Source: Bdellovibrio sp. ZAP7 (GTDB lineage: Bacteria; Bdellovibrionota_B; Oligoflexia; Oligoflexales; RGVZ01). From it: a stretch of 64,000 bases of DNA. The stretch lies in contig CAMDKS010000006.1 of assembly GCA_945900755.1 (NCBI GenBank), positions 34,089 through 98,088 of the forward strand, written 5' to 3'. Of this stretch, positions 7,854-16,698 are shown piece by piece. A model generated the notes under the pieces. That model saw nothing but the letters and a program-made list of their open reading frames with translations. It ran no database searches and had not been told where the DNA came from. Position numbers and translations under genes: made by a program. The first letter of the stretch is position 1; each line of letters starts with the position of its first letter.

Positions 7854-9017
7854 CTATTTAAGAGCGGCTTTGAGGGCGTCAACTTTGTCAAGACGCTCCC
7901 AAGGGAACTCATCACGACCAAAGTGACCGTACGCTGCCGTAGGGCGGTAGATCGGACGAAGGAGGTCAAACGTCTCGACTATGCCGCGAGGTTTGCAATT
8001 GAACACTTTGCGTGTCGCATCAGCAAGTTGAACTGGTGTGTATTTGCTTGTGCCGTAGCAGTCTACGAAAATAGAAACGGGCTCAGCCACGCCAATGGCG
8101 TAAGCTAACTGCACGAGACATTTCTGAGCGATTCCTGCCGCAACGAAATTCTTGGCGATGTAACGCGCCATGTAGGCTGCAGATCGATCAACCTTGGTTG
8201 GATCCTTTCCTGAGAATGCTCCGCCGCCGTGGGCGCCGTGGCCGCCGTAGCTGTCGACAATGATCTTACGGCCAGTTAGACCGCAATCTCCTTGTGGTCC
8301 GCCAATAACGAAACGACCAGTTGGATTGATAAAGTATTTTGTGTTTTTGAGAAGGTCTGCTGGAATTGTTTTTTTGATGCAGTTTTCAATCACATATTCT
8401 TCTAATTTTTTGTGAGACACATCTGGAGCATGTTGAGTTGAGATAACAACAGTCTCGATGCGATTTAGTTTTCCAGCCTTGTACTCAGCTGTTACTTGGC
8501 TCTTAGCGTCTGGACGAAGAAAGTTTACGTCCTTCGTGCGGCGAAGGCCACTAAGGTGTTTGAGTAGCTGATGGCTGTAGCTAATCGTTGCAGGCATCAA
8601 TTCTTTTGTTTCATTTACTGCATAGCCAAACATCATTCCTTGATCGCCTGCACCCTGCTCATGTCCAGCAACTTCGGTGACGCCTTGAGAAATGTCTGGG
8701 GACTGTTCTTCAATCGCAGTGATGACTCCGCAGCTCTTGGAGTCGAAGCCGAGTTCGCCATCGGTGTAACCAATTTCAGCGACAACAGCGCGTGCGATGT
8801 TTGCGTAGTCTACTCGGGCTTTCGTGGTGATTTCACCAGCGATAACCACAAGGCCAGTTTTCACAAGTGTTTCACAGGCAACGCGGCTGTATTTGTCTTG
8901 CGCAAGAAGCGCGTCGAGAATTCCATCGGAAATCTGATCGGCGATTTTATCTGGATGACCTTCGCTCACAGATTCAGATGTAAATAGGTAGTCGGAGTGA
9001 TTCATACTTGATGACAT
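7854..9017 (-). CDS. metK: S-adenosylmethionine synthetase
   Basis: 387 residues, the normal length. MetK makes S-adenosylmethionine from methionine and ATP in the cytoplasm. Visible signatures are S-V-S-E-G-H-P-D-K near the N terminus, the ATP-binding [11 protein letters not shown] motif (about residues 121-131) and the glycine-rich [16 protein letters not shown] loop (about 263-278). The start at 9017 has GAGGT about 5 bases upstream and overlaps the truB stop by one base (TAATG), so it is translationally coupled. It is the last gene of the rimP operon and is followed by a strong terminator. No SAM riboswitch is visible, as expected for an operon-internal gene. metK is not a usual partner of this translation operon, so its expression here follows ribosome synthesis. 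Confidence 0.98.
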   Translation of the reverse strand: MSSSMNHSDYLFTSESVSEGHPDKIADQISDGILDALLAQDKYSRVACETLVKTGLVVIAGEITTKARVDYANIARAVVAEIGYTDGELGFDSKSCGVITAIEEQSPDISQGVTEVAGHEQGAGDQGMMFGYAVNETKELMPATISYSHQLLKHLSGLRRTKDVNFLRPDAKSQVTAEYKAGKLNRIETVVISTQHAPDVSHKKLEEYVIENCIKKTIPADLLKNTKYFINPTGRFVIGGPQGDCGLTGRKIIVDSYGGHGAHGGGAFSGKDPTKVDRSAAYMARYIAKNFVAAGIAQKCLVQLAYAIGVAEPVSIFVDCYGTSKYTPVQLADATRKVFNCKPRGIVETFDLLRPIYRPTAAYGHFGRDEFPWERLDKVDALKAALK

Positions 9018-10012
9018 TAGAGACCTCGCTTCATGTGAAGTTTTATTTCGCCGCTTTCCAGCAGCATGACATTTAAAATTCCAAAACTTTTTCCATTCGG
9101 AGATTTAGCTAACACGCTATCCCCACTAAAACCCTTTTCCCCCGAAAATTGATGGCCATTTACTAAAACATGCTGTCCATCAATCAACCGTTGAGTCTGC
9201 AATGTATCATCGGCAAGCCACTCCGGCAAACCAATTTCTAGTGTATCAATCGGATTAATAAGGTTTTCTAGGGTGGAGGCAGCAGACGTCGCCTGTTCAA
9301 TGTTGATGCAGTTTTCCAGCCTAAAACCCGCGCTTAATGTTCTAGTTAATTTTGTAACATGTGCAACGGTGCCAAGTTGGATCGCTAAATCAGCGGCTAA
9401 AGTGCGGACATAAGTTCCCTTACCGCAGTGCACCGTAAAGCCGATTTGAGGTAGCCTACAAAAATCCATGGTTAGACTCGAAATGTTAACGATTCTTTGG
9501 AGGTTCTCTAACGGCACGTCTTCTGCGGTTTTACCTGCGTGGGCGTATTTGTAAAGCTCTTTGCCCTTAAACTTAACCGCAGAATAAAGTGGAGGGACCT
9601 GAGTGATAGGACCAATAAATTGAGGGATTATTTTAAGGATGTGCTCATTTGTAACATGATCCCAAGGGGCGTCAGCGATAACATTTCCAGTGGCATCAAG
9701 ACTATCGGTCGCGACACCCAGAAGCATTTCAAAAGAGTAGGCCTTTGAAAGATCCAATAAATAGTCTTGGAGTTTAGTTGCGCGTCCAATCAATACGGGC
9801 AATACACCGTCAGCATCGGGATCCAATGTGCCGACATGCCCGATTTTTATTTTTCCAAAACGGCGAATTAGTGCTCGGCTAACATCTTTGGAGGTCATTC
9901 CACGAGGCTTGTTTATAGCGATTAAACCAGATACGTCTGATTTTTCCAATTTTACATTGGATTTAGCTGTTTCAGACATTCCTATGGAATCTGACATGAG
10001 TAAACCGGACAT
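9017..10012 (-). CDS. truB: tRNA pseudouridine-55 synthase TruB
   Basis: 331 residues from the ATG at 10012, which has GAGGG 8 bases upstream; the frame opens at a GTG at 10021. TruB isomerises U55 in the T-loop of tRNAs. The catalytic motif [13 protein letters not shown] lies near residue 70, with the aspartate as nucleophile. The later K-A-Y-S-F-E-M motif and the P-P-x-Y-S-A-V-K loop are also present. About 30 residues precede the conserved start I-A-I-N-K-P-R-G, longer than usual; internal Met codons could be the real start. It lies between rbfA and metK. Confidence 0.95.
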   Translation of the reverse strand: MSGLLMSDSIGMSETAKSNVKLEKSDVSGLIAINKPRGMTSKDVSRALIRRFGKIKIGHVGTLDPDADGVLPVLIGRATKLQDYLLDLSKAYSFEMLLGVATDSLDATGNVIADAPWDHVTNEHILKIIPQFIGPITQVPPLYSAVKFKGKELYKYAHAGKTAEDVPLENLQRIVNISSLTMDFCRLPQIGFTVHCGKGTYVRTLAADLAIQLGTVAHVTKLTRTLSAGFRLENCINIEQATSAASTLENLINPIDTLEIGLPEWLADDTLQTQRLIDGQHVLVNGHQFSGEKGFSGDSVLAKSPNGKSFGILNVMLLESGEIKLHMKRGL

Positions 10013-10035
10013 TGAAGGCACCCTCGTGGTTACGA

Positions 10036-10383
10036 CTAGTTTTTTTCCTTGCGGATCAAATCAAGCATCGAGTCCACAGAGGCGCCTCGTTCAACGGACG
10101 TATCAAAATAAAACTTTAGCTGGGGCACACGGCGAATTTCCAGGGTTTTCGCAAGTTTTGTGCGAAATATGCCTGCGGCACTATCAAGAGCCTTGCGTGT
10201 GTCGCCCTGAGTTTTTTCATCGAGGACGCGGAAGTGGACGGAAGCAAGTTGGAGATCTGGGCTGAGCTTCACACCGGTAATCGTGACAAATTGTAGTCGC
10301 GGATCATTCATCTGGCCGCCAGTAAGGCAGCTTGCGATAATGTCCCGGATTTCATCACCCATTCGTTCTTTGCGAAGACCCAT
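10036..10383 (-). CDS. rbfA: ribosome-binding factor A
   Basis: About 115 residues from the ATG at 10383 (the frame opens with a TTG at 10389). RbfA binds the 30S subunit during late 16S rRNA maturation and cold adaptation. The R-K-E-R-M-G-D-E-I-R-D-I-I start, the D-P-R-L-Q-F-V-T-I-T-G-V-K-L-S-P-D core and the R-R-V-P-Q-L-K-F-Y-F-D motif are all typical of the single KH-like domain. Length is normal. It sits in the classic order nusA-infB-rbfA-truB, 24 bases after infB. Confidence 0.96.
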   Translation of the reverse strand: MGLRKERMGDEIRDIIASCLTGGQMNDPRLQFVTITGVKLSPDLQLASVHFRVLDEKTQGDTRKALDSAAGIFRTKLAKTLEIRRVPQLKFYFDTSVERGASVDSMLDLIRKEKN

Positions 10384-10407
10384 GCCCAATCACCCACTCT
10401 TAAATGA

Positions 10408-13245
10408 TTATAACGTCGGTGCAGATTCTTGAAGCTCAAAAGCCTCAATAACGTCACCTATGCGGATATCTGCATATCCTTCGATTCCAATACCACACTC
10501 GTAGCCGGTCGCCACTTCACGCACGTCATCTTTAAATCGACGTAGAGAAGAGATCTTGCCTTGGTAAATAACGACACTGTCGCGGATAAGGCGAAGCTTC
10601 GATTGGCGTGTAATTTTGCCGTCGAGGACAGACGATCCAGCAATAGTTCCGATTTTTGGAACACTGATGGTTTGGCGAACTTCGGCATGCCCAAGAACGC
10701 TTTCAGTCACGATTGGAGGCAATTTTCCGGCCATAATAGCCTTAACAGCGTCAACTAGTTCGTAAATAATAGAGAAGTACTTGAGGACAACCTCTCCTTT
10801 TTCTGCGGCTTCATCAAGTCCACGAGCTGCCCTAACATTGAAGCCAATGAGAACTGCGCCCGTAGCTTTAGCTAAGTCAATATCACTTTCGGAGATTCCA
10901 CCCACCGCGCGATGCACGATGCGGTTCAGAACTTTGTCTCCTGATTGTTTGAGAATGGCTTCACAAACGGCCTCAAGAGATCCTTGAACGTCAGCTTTTA
11001 CAATAATGGCCAATTCTGGACGCTCACTATTTTGAACTTTCGCCATTAGATCTTCAAGGCTAGCGGCACTTGACTTGCCTAGGTGGCTTCGTCTTTCTTG
11101 TTCATCGCGAAGGGCCACGATTTCTCGCGCTGTTCGCTCATCAGCCACAGCATTAACTTTGTCGCCTGCGCCGGGGACTCCTGCAAGTCCAATAACTTCA
11201 ACTGGAGTTGATGGTCCTGCAAATTGCAGTCTCTGACCGGTGTGGTCGATCATAGCTCTTACGCGGCCAAACGTGCGACCAGCGACCAAGTATTGTCCAA
11301 TTTGAAGGGTACCAGTTTGAACCATGACAGTGGCCACAGGGCCTCGCCCCTTATCAAGGTGAGCCTCTATAACGGTTCCTGTTGCCGGTCCAATATGACT
11401 AGATTTGAGGTCAAGAATTTCTGCTTGGAGCAAAATAGCATCCAAAATCTCATCAAGACCAGTTCGTTTAAGTGCAGACGTTTTAACAAATTGGTTTTCA
11501 CCGCCCCATTCTTCAGCCTGAATGCCATGCTCTGAAAGCTGGCTAAATAGTCGGTCCAGGTTGAGGTTTGGTTTGTCAATTTTATTCACGGCAACAACGA
11601 TCGGAACCCCTGCTGCTTTAGCATGACTTATAGCCTCAATGGTTTGAGGCATGACCCCGTCATCCGCAGCAACCACAAGAATAACGATGTCTGTCAAGCT
11701 TGCACCGCGTGCTCGCATGGAAGAAAAGGCTTCGTGACCAGGAGTATCAAGGAATGCGATTTTTTTGCCTTTATAATCGACCATGTATGCGCCGATGTGC
11801 TGCGTAATACCGCCGGCTTCACCTGCTGCAACTTTTGACGAGCGAATCGCATCAAGAAGGGAGGTCTTACCGTGATCGACGTGACCCATAATGGTCACGA
11901 TCGCTGGACGTTCTTCAGGCTCGCCAGAGTCGGATGGATCACTGTTCTTAGACAAGATATCTTCTGCAGTTTTCTGCGTGTTCACGAGTTCATATTTGTA
12001 TTCGGAGGCAATCAAGGTTGCTGTATCAACATCAAGCTCTTGGTTCATCGTGGCCATAACGCCCATAGCCATAAGTTTTTTGATGACATCAATGCCTTTA
12101 ACAGAAACCTGCCGTGCAAGTTCTGAAACTGTGATCATGCCTTCCATTTCAACCACTCGATACTCTGCGCGAGGTGTTGTAACGACGGTTTTCTTTAGGT
12201 CTTTTCGGCGCTTTACATCTCGCTTATTGTAATTGCGAGAGACGGCAGACGGCGTGAAAACTCGAGCTTGAACTTCGACTTCAGACGTTTCTGTTGTCTC
12301 ATCAGCTTCGTCGAATTGGTTGAGAATCGAACGCATGTTGAGACTTGCGCGTTTTTGTTTTGGAATCTTTGAACCAGGTTTTCCTTGTTCAGTTTCTTCT
12401 ACTGGAGCCTCTCCTCCGCGACCGCGATCTTTACGTGGTGCGCCCCAGTCATCGACATTTGGGGCAGCTGTCGGACCGGCAGCTGATGGTGTTCCTTGAG
12501 GAGCTCCGGGGAAAGCTGGGCCGCGGGCGGCAGCAGCTTGTTCGTTTCGCTCACGAGACGATAGTAGTCCCATGCCGCTAACTCGGACTCCGCGGTTATC
12601 TTCTCTACGTACGGTGCGGTTTCCATGGGCTTCCGCAGCCTCGAGTTCGCGTTTTCTTTGAGCTTCAACTTCCTCGGGTGACGCTTTTCGAACGATGGTT
12701 GCACCGGCAGGTGCTGCTCGACGTTTTGGTGGTGCTTCTGGTATCGGCGTAGCTACTGCGGCCACTACGTTTGCAGGAGCTTCCTGGTCACCACCGGCGG
12801 AATCACCTTTGGTTGCAGCGTGTGCCTCAGGTTTTGAATCGACTGAAGCGCTAGCCTGTGCAGCCACGGGTGTGGACGGCGTGGATGCGGATGAATCAAC
12901 GGGGCGTTTTTGGGTTTCGGTCTCCGTAGCGGCAACCACTGGAGCAGCAACCACTGGAGCAGCAACCACTGGCGCAGCAACCACTGGCGCAACAACCACG
13001 GGAGCGGCAACGACAACCGGTGCCTCCACAATGGCTGGCGCTCGACGGCGAATAACGACTGTTTTAGCAGGCGCTGTGTGACTGGCCGGAATCTTTACTG
13101 AACTAGTTAATTTCAGAGATTCTTCTGCGCTTAGCATATTCTGTGCGGTCGTAATCTCGATGCCGAGGAGTTTGCCTTTAGTTTGCAAATCTTTCCACTC
13201 TACGCCGAGTTCTTTCGCTAATTCATGGACTCGTTTTTTTGACAT
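10408..13245 (-). CDS. infB: translation initiation factor IF-2
   Basis: 945 residues. IF-2 delivers initiator tRNA to the 30S subunit and promotes subunit joining using GTP. An N-terminal IF2-N helix bundle (about residues 1-50) is followed by a long low-complexity Ala/Pro/Val/Glu region. The latter includes repeats of V-V-A-A-P (encoded around 12935-13010). A second IF2-N domain precedes the G domain: G1 is G-H-V-D-H-G-K-T near residue 450, then D-T-P-G-H and N-K-I-D. Domains II, III and C2 follow to the end. The first ATG has AGGA about 10 bases upstream. Shadow frames in the low-complexity part are not genes. It is cotranscribed with nusA upstream and rbfA downstream. Confidence 0.98.
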   Translation of the reverse strand: MSKKRVHELAKELGVEWKDLQTKGKLLGIEITTAQNMLSAEESLKLTSSVKIPASHTAPAKTVVIRRRAPAIVEAPVVVAAPVVVAPVVAAPVVAAPVVAAPVVAATETETQKRPVDSSASTPSTPVAAQASASVDSKPEAHAATKGDSAGGDQEAPANVVAAVATPIPEAPPKRRAAPAGATIVRKASPEEVEAQRKRELEAAEAHGNRTVRREDNRGVRVSGMGLLSSRERNEQAAAARGPAFPGAPQGTPSAAGPTAAPNVDDWGAPRKDRGRGGEAPVEETEQGKPGSKIPKQKRASLNMRSILNQFDEADETTETSEVEVQARVFTPSAVSRNYNKRDVKRRKDLKKTVVTTPRAEYRVVEMEGMITVSELARQVSVKGIDVIKKLMAMGVMATMNQELDVDTATLIASEYKYELVNTQKTAEDILSKNSDPSDSGEPEERPAIVTIMGHVDHGKTSLLDAIRSSKVAAGEAGGITQHIGAYMVDYKGKKIAFLDTPGHEAFSSMRARGASLTDIVILVVAADDGVMPQTIEAISHAKAAGVPIVVAVNKIDKPNLNLDRLFSQLSEHGIQAEEWGGENQFVKTSALKRTGLDEILDAILLQAEILDLKSSHIGPATGTVIEAHLDKGRGPVATVMVQTGTLQIGQYLVAGRTFGRVRAMIDHTGQRLQFAGPSTPVEVIGLAGVPGAGDKVNAVADERTAREIVALRDEQERRSHLGKSSAASLEDLMAKVQNSERPELAIIVKADVQGSLEAVCEAILKQSGDKVLNRIVHRAVGGISESDIDLAKATGAVLIGFNVRAARGLDEAAEKGEVVLKYFSIIYELVDAVKAIMAGKLPPIVTESVLGHAEVRQTISVPKIGTIAGSSVLDGKITRQSKLRLIRDSVVIYQGKISSLRRFKDDVREVATGYECGIGIEGYADIRIGDVIEAFELQESAPTL
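12935..13010 (-). repeat. 15-bp tandem repeat in infB coding Val-Ala-Ala-Pro units
   Basis: Four to five imperfect copies of a 15-base unit (consensus on the plus strand GCAACCACTGGCGCA, variants with GGAG) encode alternating V-V-A-A-P in the disordered N-terminal part of IF-2. Unit length preserves the frame. Confidence 0.7.
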
Positions 13246-13287
13246 CTGTCATGTGTCCTTTTAGTATAATTCGAAAATCAATTTTTT

Positions 13288-13308
13288 CAGTCTTCAGTCT
13301 TCAGTCTT
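13288..13308. repeat. short 7-bp tandem repeat between nusA and infB
   Basis: Three exact copies of CAGTCTT followed by a partial, degenerate copy, in the 108-base gap between nusA and infB. No function is evident; slippage could change spacer length. Confidence 0.6.
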
Positions 13309-13353
13309 CTGACTCTAGGTGCTTGGATGGCACACTAGAATCTCTAATGAAAC

Positions 13354-14937
13354 TCAACGCTGTAAATAACGATCCGCAGCCATTTGCACTGTGCGTGCAA
13401 TACTAAGTGCGAGACCGGATTTGGAAGAGACCTCTTCAGCGGCATCAGCCACTAGATCTCCTATCGTGCCGTAACCTGCATCAGCGAGTGCGTGAGCCGT
13501 AGCTTCACCCACGCCATCGAGTTCAAGGAACAAATCAATGCGTTGCGTGCGAGCGTTATCGTAATTTGATGTAGTGCTGCGAGCTGCATCGGCGCGAGTA
13601 GGGTCGGCGCTAGAGTTTGCTAGGAAATCCTCGTGTTCGCCAACAGGAGCTGCTGCTTTAGCTGGAGCGGACCCGATTCCTGCGGCCAATAGTGCTTTAG
13701 CGGCTTCAACGACTTCCGCTCCCTCAGTTTCGTTCATATTGAGTAGGCGAACAAAGGTTCGTGGACTCATTTCAGCGACTTCTGCGAACGTTTTGATACC
13801 TTCATTGACAAGAATTTCAGCCCGCATCATTCCAAGGCCTGGGATAGATGCAATCAGCTCTTTGGTTCCTACCAATTCTTGAGTCAAGCGAGCTTCGCTT
13901 TTGATATCAAGACGCCAGCCAGTTAGCTGAGCCGCGAGGCGAACATTTTGTCCACGCTTGCCGATTGAAAGTGAAAGTTGATCATCGGCTACGATGACTT
14001 CCATGCTGTGGTTGTCTTCATCAACAATTACTTTTGTAACTACAGCCGGGTGAAGTGCATTACATACGAAGCGAGCCGGATCTGCATCCCAAGGCACGAT
14101 GTCAATTTTCTCTCCGGCCAGTTCTTGGCGAACAGACTCAACACGAGCGCCTTTAAGGCCTACGCAGGCTCCGACAGGATCTACAGCCTTGTCACGAGAA
14201 TGAACGGCGACTTTAGTCCTAAAGCCTGGATCTCGCGCAGCACTTTCAATCGTCACAATACCATCGTAAACTTCGGTGACATTTTGCTCAAATAGGCGGA
14301 TGACAAATCCTGAGTGAGCTCGGCTCAGTACAACCTGGGGTCCACGAGAAGAGCGCTTTACTTCTAAAACATAGCCTTGAACACGATCTTTGATCTTATA
14401 TTTTTCGGTCGGGATTTGCTCACGGAAAGGAATGATCGCTTCTGTAGCGCCGAGATCAACAACGATATCATTTCGTTCAAAGCGACGGATCGTTCCCGAA
14501 AGGATTTCCCCAAGGCGGTCTTTAAATTCGTCATAAACTTGAAGACGTTCTGCGTCACGAACTTTTTGAACAATAATTTGCTTAGCCGATTGAGCCGCAA
14601 TTCGGCCAAAGGCCGACTTGTCTAGTTTCACCCCAAGGGAGTCGCCCATTTGTGCGTCAGGATCGAGTTTAGCGGCATCTTCAATATCAATTTCAATATC
14701 GTCATCAGCGACGTCATCAACCACGGTGCGAAATTGGAATAACTCAATTTCATCGGTGTCAGCATTGTAATGGGCCTCGAGGTCAGCAATTGGTCCATGA
14801 TTTCGGCGTGCAGCATGGATGAGGGCTTGCTCAAGTGCGTCTATGATGACGGCCTTGTCGACATTTTTTTCGCGACTGACGGTGTTGATTACAGCCCGCA
14901 ACGCGCCTTCTGGTTCATTTTGATTTTGGTTACTCAT
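13354..14937 (-). CDS. nusA: transcription termination/antitermination factor NusA
   Basis: 527 residues, close to the E. coli length. NusA binds RNA polymerase and nascent RNA and modulates pausing, termination and rRNA antitermination. The N-terminal polymerase-binding domain (about 1-130), the S1 domain (R-R-F-E-R-N-D-I-V-V-D-L-G), and the two KH domains (V-G-A-C-V-G-L-K-G-A-R-V and S-I-G-K-R-G-Q-N-V-R-L-A) are followed by two helix-hairpin-helix acidic repeats at the C terminus (I-P-G-L-G-M-M-R-A-E and L-D-G-V-G-E-A-T-A-H). Proteobacterial NusA often carries such C-terminal repeats. AGGAGG 9 bases before the ATG is a strong binding site. It follows rimP by 60 bases. Confidence 0.98.
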   Translation of the reverse strand: MSNQNQNEPEGALRAVINTVSREKNVDKAVIIDALEQALIHAARRNHGPIADLEAHYNADTDEIELFQFRTVVDDVADDDIEIDIEDAAKLDPDAQMGDSLGVKLDKSAFGRIAAQSAKQIIVQKVRDAERLQVYDEFKDRLGEILSGTIRRFERNDIVVDLGATEAIIPFREQIPTEKYKIKDRVQGYVLEVKRSSRGPQVVLSRAHSGFVIRLFEQNVTEVYDGIVTIESAARDPGFRTKVAVHSRDKAVDPVGACVGLKGARVESVRQELAGEKIDIVPWDADPARFVCNALHPAVVTKVIVDEDNHSMEVIVADDQLSLSIGKRGQNVRLAAQLTGWRLDIKSEARLTQELVGTKELIASIPGLGMMRAEILVNEGIKTFAEVAEMSPRTFVRLLNMNETEGAEVVEAAKALLAAGIGSAPAKAAAPVGEHEDFLANSSADPTRADAARSTTSNYDNARTQRIDLFLELDGVGEATAHALADAGYGTIGDLVADAAEEVSSKSGLALSIARTVQMAADRYLQR

Positions 14938-14997
14938 TTTTAAAATCCTCCTAGAATATAGACAAACTTCTACTTGATGCTTGTCTGTTGATAATGA

Positions 14998-15489
14998 TTA
15001 CATTGGTCGTTCTTGAATTTTACTCCAGTCGACCACCTTAGATGCTTTTAAAACCTTACTCCAGGGAAAGCTCCATGGGCCTTCAGTGGTTTTTAGGGAG
15101 ATCATATCGTCGCCCCCAATTTCAGAGATAAAACCAACGCCTTTACGGCGGTTTTCAATTTTCTCCGTGAGTTTTACGTCAATTTGAAATTGGCCTTGGT
15201 GCGCTTCTCTAAAATGCTCGAGTGTGCGTATAGGGCGTTCGATGCCTGGCGAGCTAATTTCAAGATTAAATTCAATTGGCAATAATTTATCAATCTCGGG
15301 AGACTCGGTTAATAAGTGTGACGCTTTTGCGCACTCGTCGAGATTAATGCCATCTTTGTGATCGATGAATAATCGCAGAGTGCGTGACTGCGCCTCCCAT
15401 TCAGCGTCAATACAGGTAAAGCCATTGGGCGCCAATACGGCAGTGGCTTGATCTGCGATCTCATGAAGTTTTGCACGGTCTATAAACAA
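14998..15489 (-). CDS. rimP: ribosome maturation factor RimP
   Basis: 163 residues if translation begins at TTG 15489, where AGGAG (15499-15495) lies 5 bases upstream. The frame also has an ATG at 15516 without a binding site, giving 172 residues. RimP assists 30S assembly. Matches to the family include the R-L-F-I-D-H-K-D-G-I-N-L-D-E-C-A-K-A-S region and the E-I-S-S-P-G-I-E-R-P motif. The SH3-like C-terminal domain contains G-P-W-S-F-P-W-S-K-V. It is the first gene of the rimP-nusA-infB-rbfA-truB-metK operon. A promoter should lie between 15520 and 15700 but no strong sigma-70 pair stands out. Confidence 0.93.
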   Translation of the reverse strand: MFIDRAKLHEIADQATAVLAPNGFTCIDAEWEAQSRTLRLFIDHKDGINLDECAKASHLLTESPEIDKLLPIEFNLEISSPGIERPIRTLEHFREAHQGQFQIDVKLTEKIENRRKGVGFISEIGGDDMISLKTTEGPWSFPWSKVLKASKVVDWSKIQERPM

Positions 15490-15516
15490 TGAAGCTCCTA
15501 AAAACAAATGATTCAT

Positions 15517-15906
15517 GCCAACAAGTGAAACTTAAACGAAAAACGATCGCACGCACCTACACATCCGGCCCTCATCGACTCGTTCTATAAACGAATCTAG
15601 GTGGAAGTGTCTGGAGCAGCAAATTAGTGCGGAAATTTCGCAAAAAGAATGCCAGCTTTTGAAGCCAGACGGTTCAGAATTCCATTTTTTGGGTCCAACC
15701 TAGTACAGGCGGTCCCTTAAAAAGAATTCGGCCGGTCTCGAAAGAGTTTCAAGAGTTTGTCCTTTTAGCATGCAGATCGACTATTTGGCAATCGTTTCAT
15801 GCTACTATTAGAGAGAAATATCTGCCTATACCCCCGGTTCAAAAGTATTTGTATACTAAAAGAGTACCAATGTGACCGAATAAGTATGCCATTTAGGAGC
15901 TAAGTC
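15517..15906. other. divergent intergenic region rimP/PilZ gene
   Basis: About 390 bases without a gene. It should hold the rimP operon promoter (minus) and the PilZ-gene promoter (plus). Near the PilZ gene there is a short inverted repeat AGTAT-TTGT-ATACT (15844-15857) containing a -10-like TATACT, but no good -35. AGGAGC (15895-15900) is the PilZ-gene ribosome-binding site. Nothing else is recognisable. Confidence 0.4.
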
Positions 15907-16668
15907 ATGGGAATTTTTGATTTTTTCAAGTCCAAGGGAAAGAGCGAGAAAGATGCGGCGGCATCGATGCCACCAAAACGCTTTCATGCCAGGTACAAGC
16001 TCAATAATCCCGATCTTTGCCTGCTAGAGCACGCACGCTTCGGCCTATTTAGAGTCCTGGATCTTTCCTATCATGGATGCTTGGTCGAGGCAGTCGGCAC
16101 CGGCTCATTTGAGCAGTGCACCTACCCCGGACTAATCGAATTTTCAGTTGCTGGATCTATCCTGAGCTTAGAGTCTAATCAGTGCCAGCGGCGTAAAGTT
16201 GGTTGGGGCCTAGTATTTAAACACAATGGAGAATCCTCGATTCGAAGTGTCGGAACTTTAATCGAACCTATGCGATGTGGCGATAGTGCCATTTTCCTGC
16301 CAGCCTCCACCGCTAAAGACGGCACACAAAGTCGGTTTCGGCGAAGGTATCAGGGGGACGGGCCCTTTGACCTGATGGTGGAGCAAAATGAAGCCGGAAA
16401 AATTATTTTCATCATGGCAACGGTGCGCCGGCTCAGTGAGTATGGGTGTGTCGTTTGGGATAACGGTGTGGTTGTCACTAAAAAGACTGTAGACGCTGAC
16501 GGCGTGGGAGCGCGAATGAGCCAGACTGAGGGCGTCGATACGGCACTGGTCTATGTTTGTATTCTTACTTGCCTTGGACTTAAATTTCCAGACGGAGGAA
16601 TATGTGCAAAAATCCTCACCGAGTGGCTGGGGGAACAAAGCATTATTCCATTAGCGAAGTCCAGCTAG
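15907..16668 (+). CDS. PilZ-domain protein (c-di-GMP receptor candidate)
   Basis: 253 residues. Near the N terminus are R25-F-H-A-R29 and, 22 residues later, D52-L-S-Y-H-G57. These match the RxxxR and (D/N)xSxxG signatures of PilZ domains that bind cyclic di-GMP. The rest of the PilZ barrel continues to about residue 120. Residues ~135-253 form a second region with another R-R-R-Y and a V-R-R-L-S-E-Y-G segment, suggesting a second, degenerate PilZ-like barrel. No membrane segment or effector enzyme domain. ATG 15907 has AGGAGC upstream. It is monocistronic and ends in a hairpin shared with the convergent protease gene. Confidence 0.7.
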   Translation: MGIFDFFKSKGKSEKDAAASMPPKRFHARYKLNNPDLCLLEHARFGLFRVLDLSYHGCLVEAVGTGSFEQCTYPGLIEFSVAGSILSLESNQCQRRKVGWGLVFKHNGESSIRSVGTLIEPMRCGDSAIFLPASTAKDGTQSRFRRRYQGDGPFDLMVEQNEAGKIIFIMATVRRLSEYGCVVWDNGVVVTKKTVDADGVGARMSQTEGVDTALVYVCILTCLGLKFPDGGICAKILTEWLGEQSIIPLAKSS

Positions 16669-16698
16669 TCGCTGGCGCTTTTGCACCAGCGACTAGCT
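16663..16698. terminator. shared hairpin between convergent genes
   Basis: Perfect 13-base stem AGCTAGTCGCTGG (16663-16675) and CCAGCGACTAGCT (16686-16698) with a 10-base loop. It overlaps the last codon and stop of the PilZ gene and the stop of the protease gene. There is no T-run on either side, so it is either a weak bidirectional terminator or a 3'-end RNA stabiliser. Confidence 0.6.

Noticed and set aside
7854..9100. SAM riboswitch before metK
   Set aside because: metK starts inside the truB stop codon, so there is no leader to hold one.
12695..13081. Plus-strand frame of 128 residues opposite infB
   Set aside because: It is the antisense of the low-complexity Ala/Pro/Val part of IF-2 and has repetitive, biased composition without a binding site.
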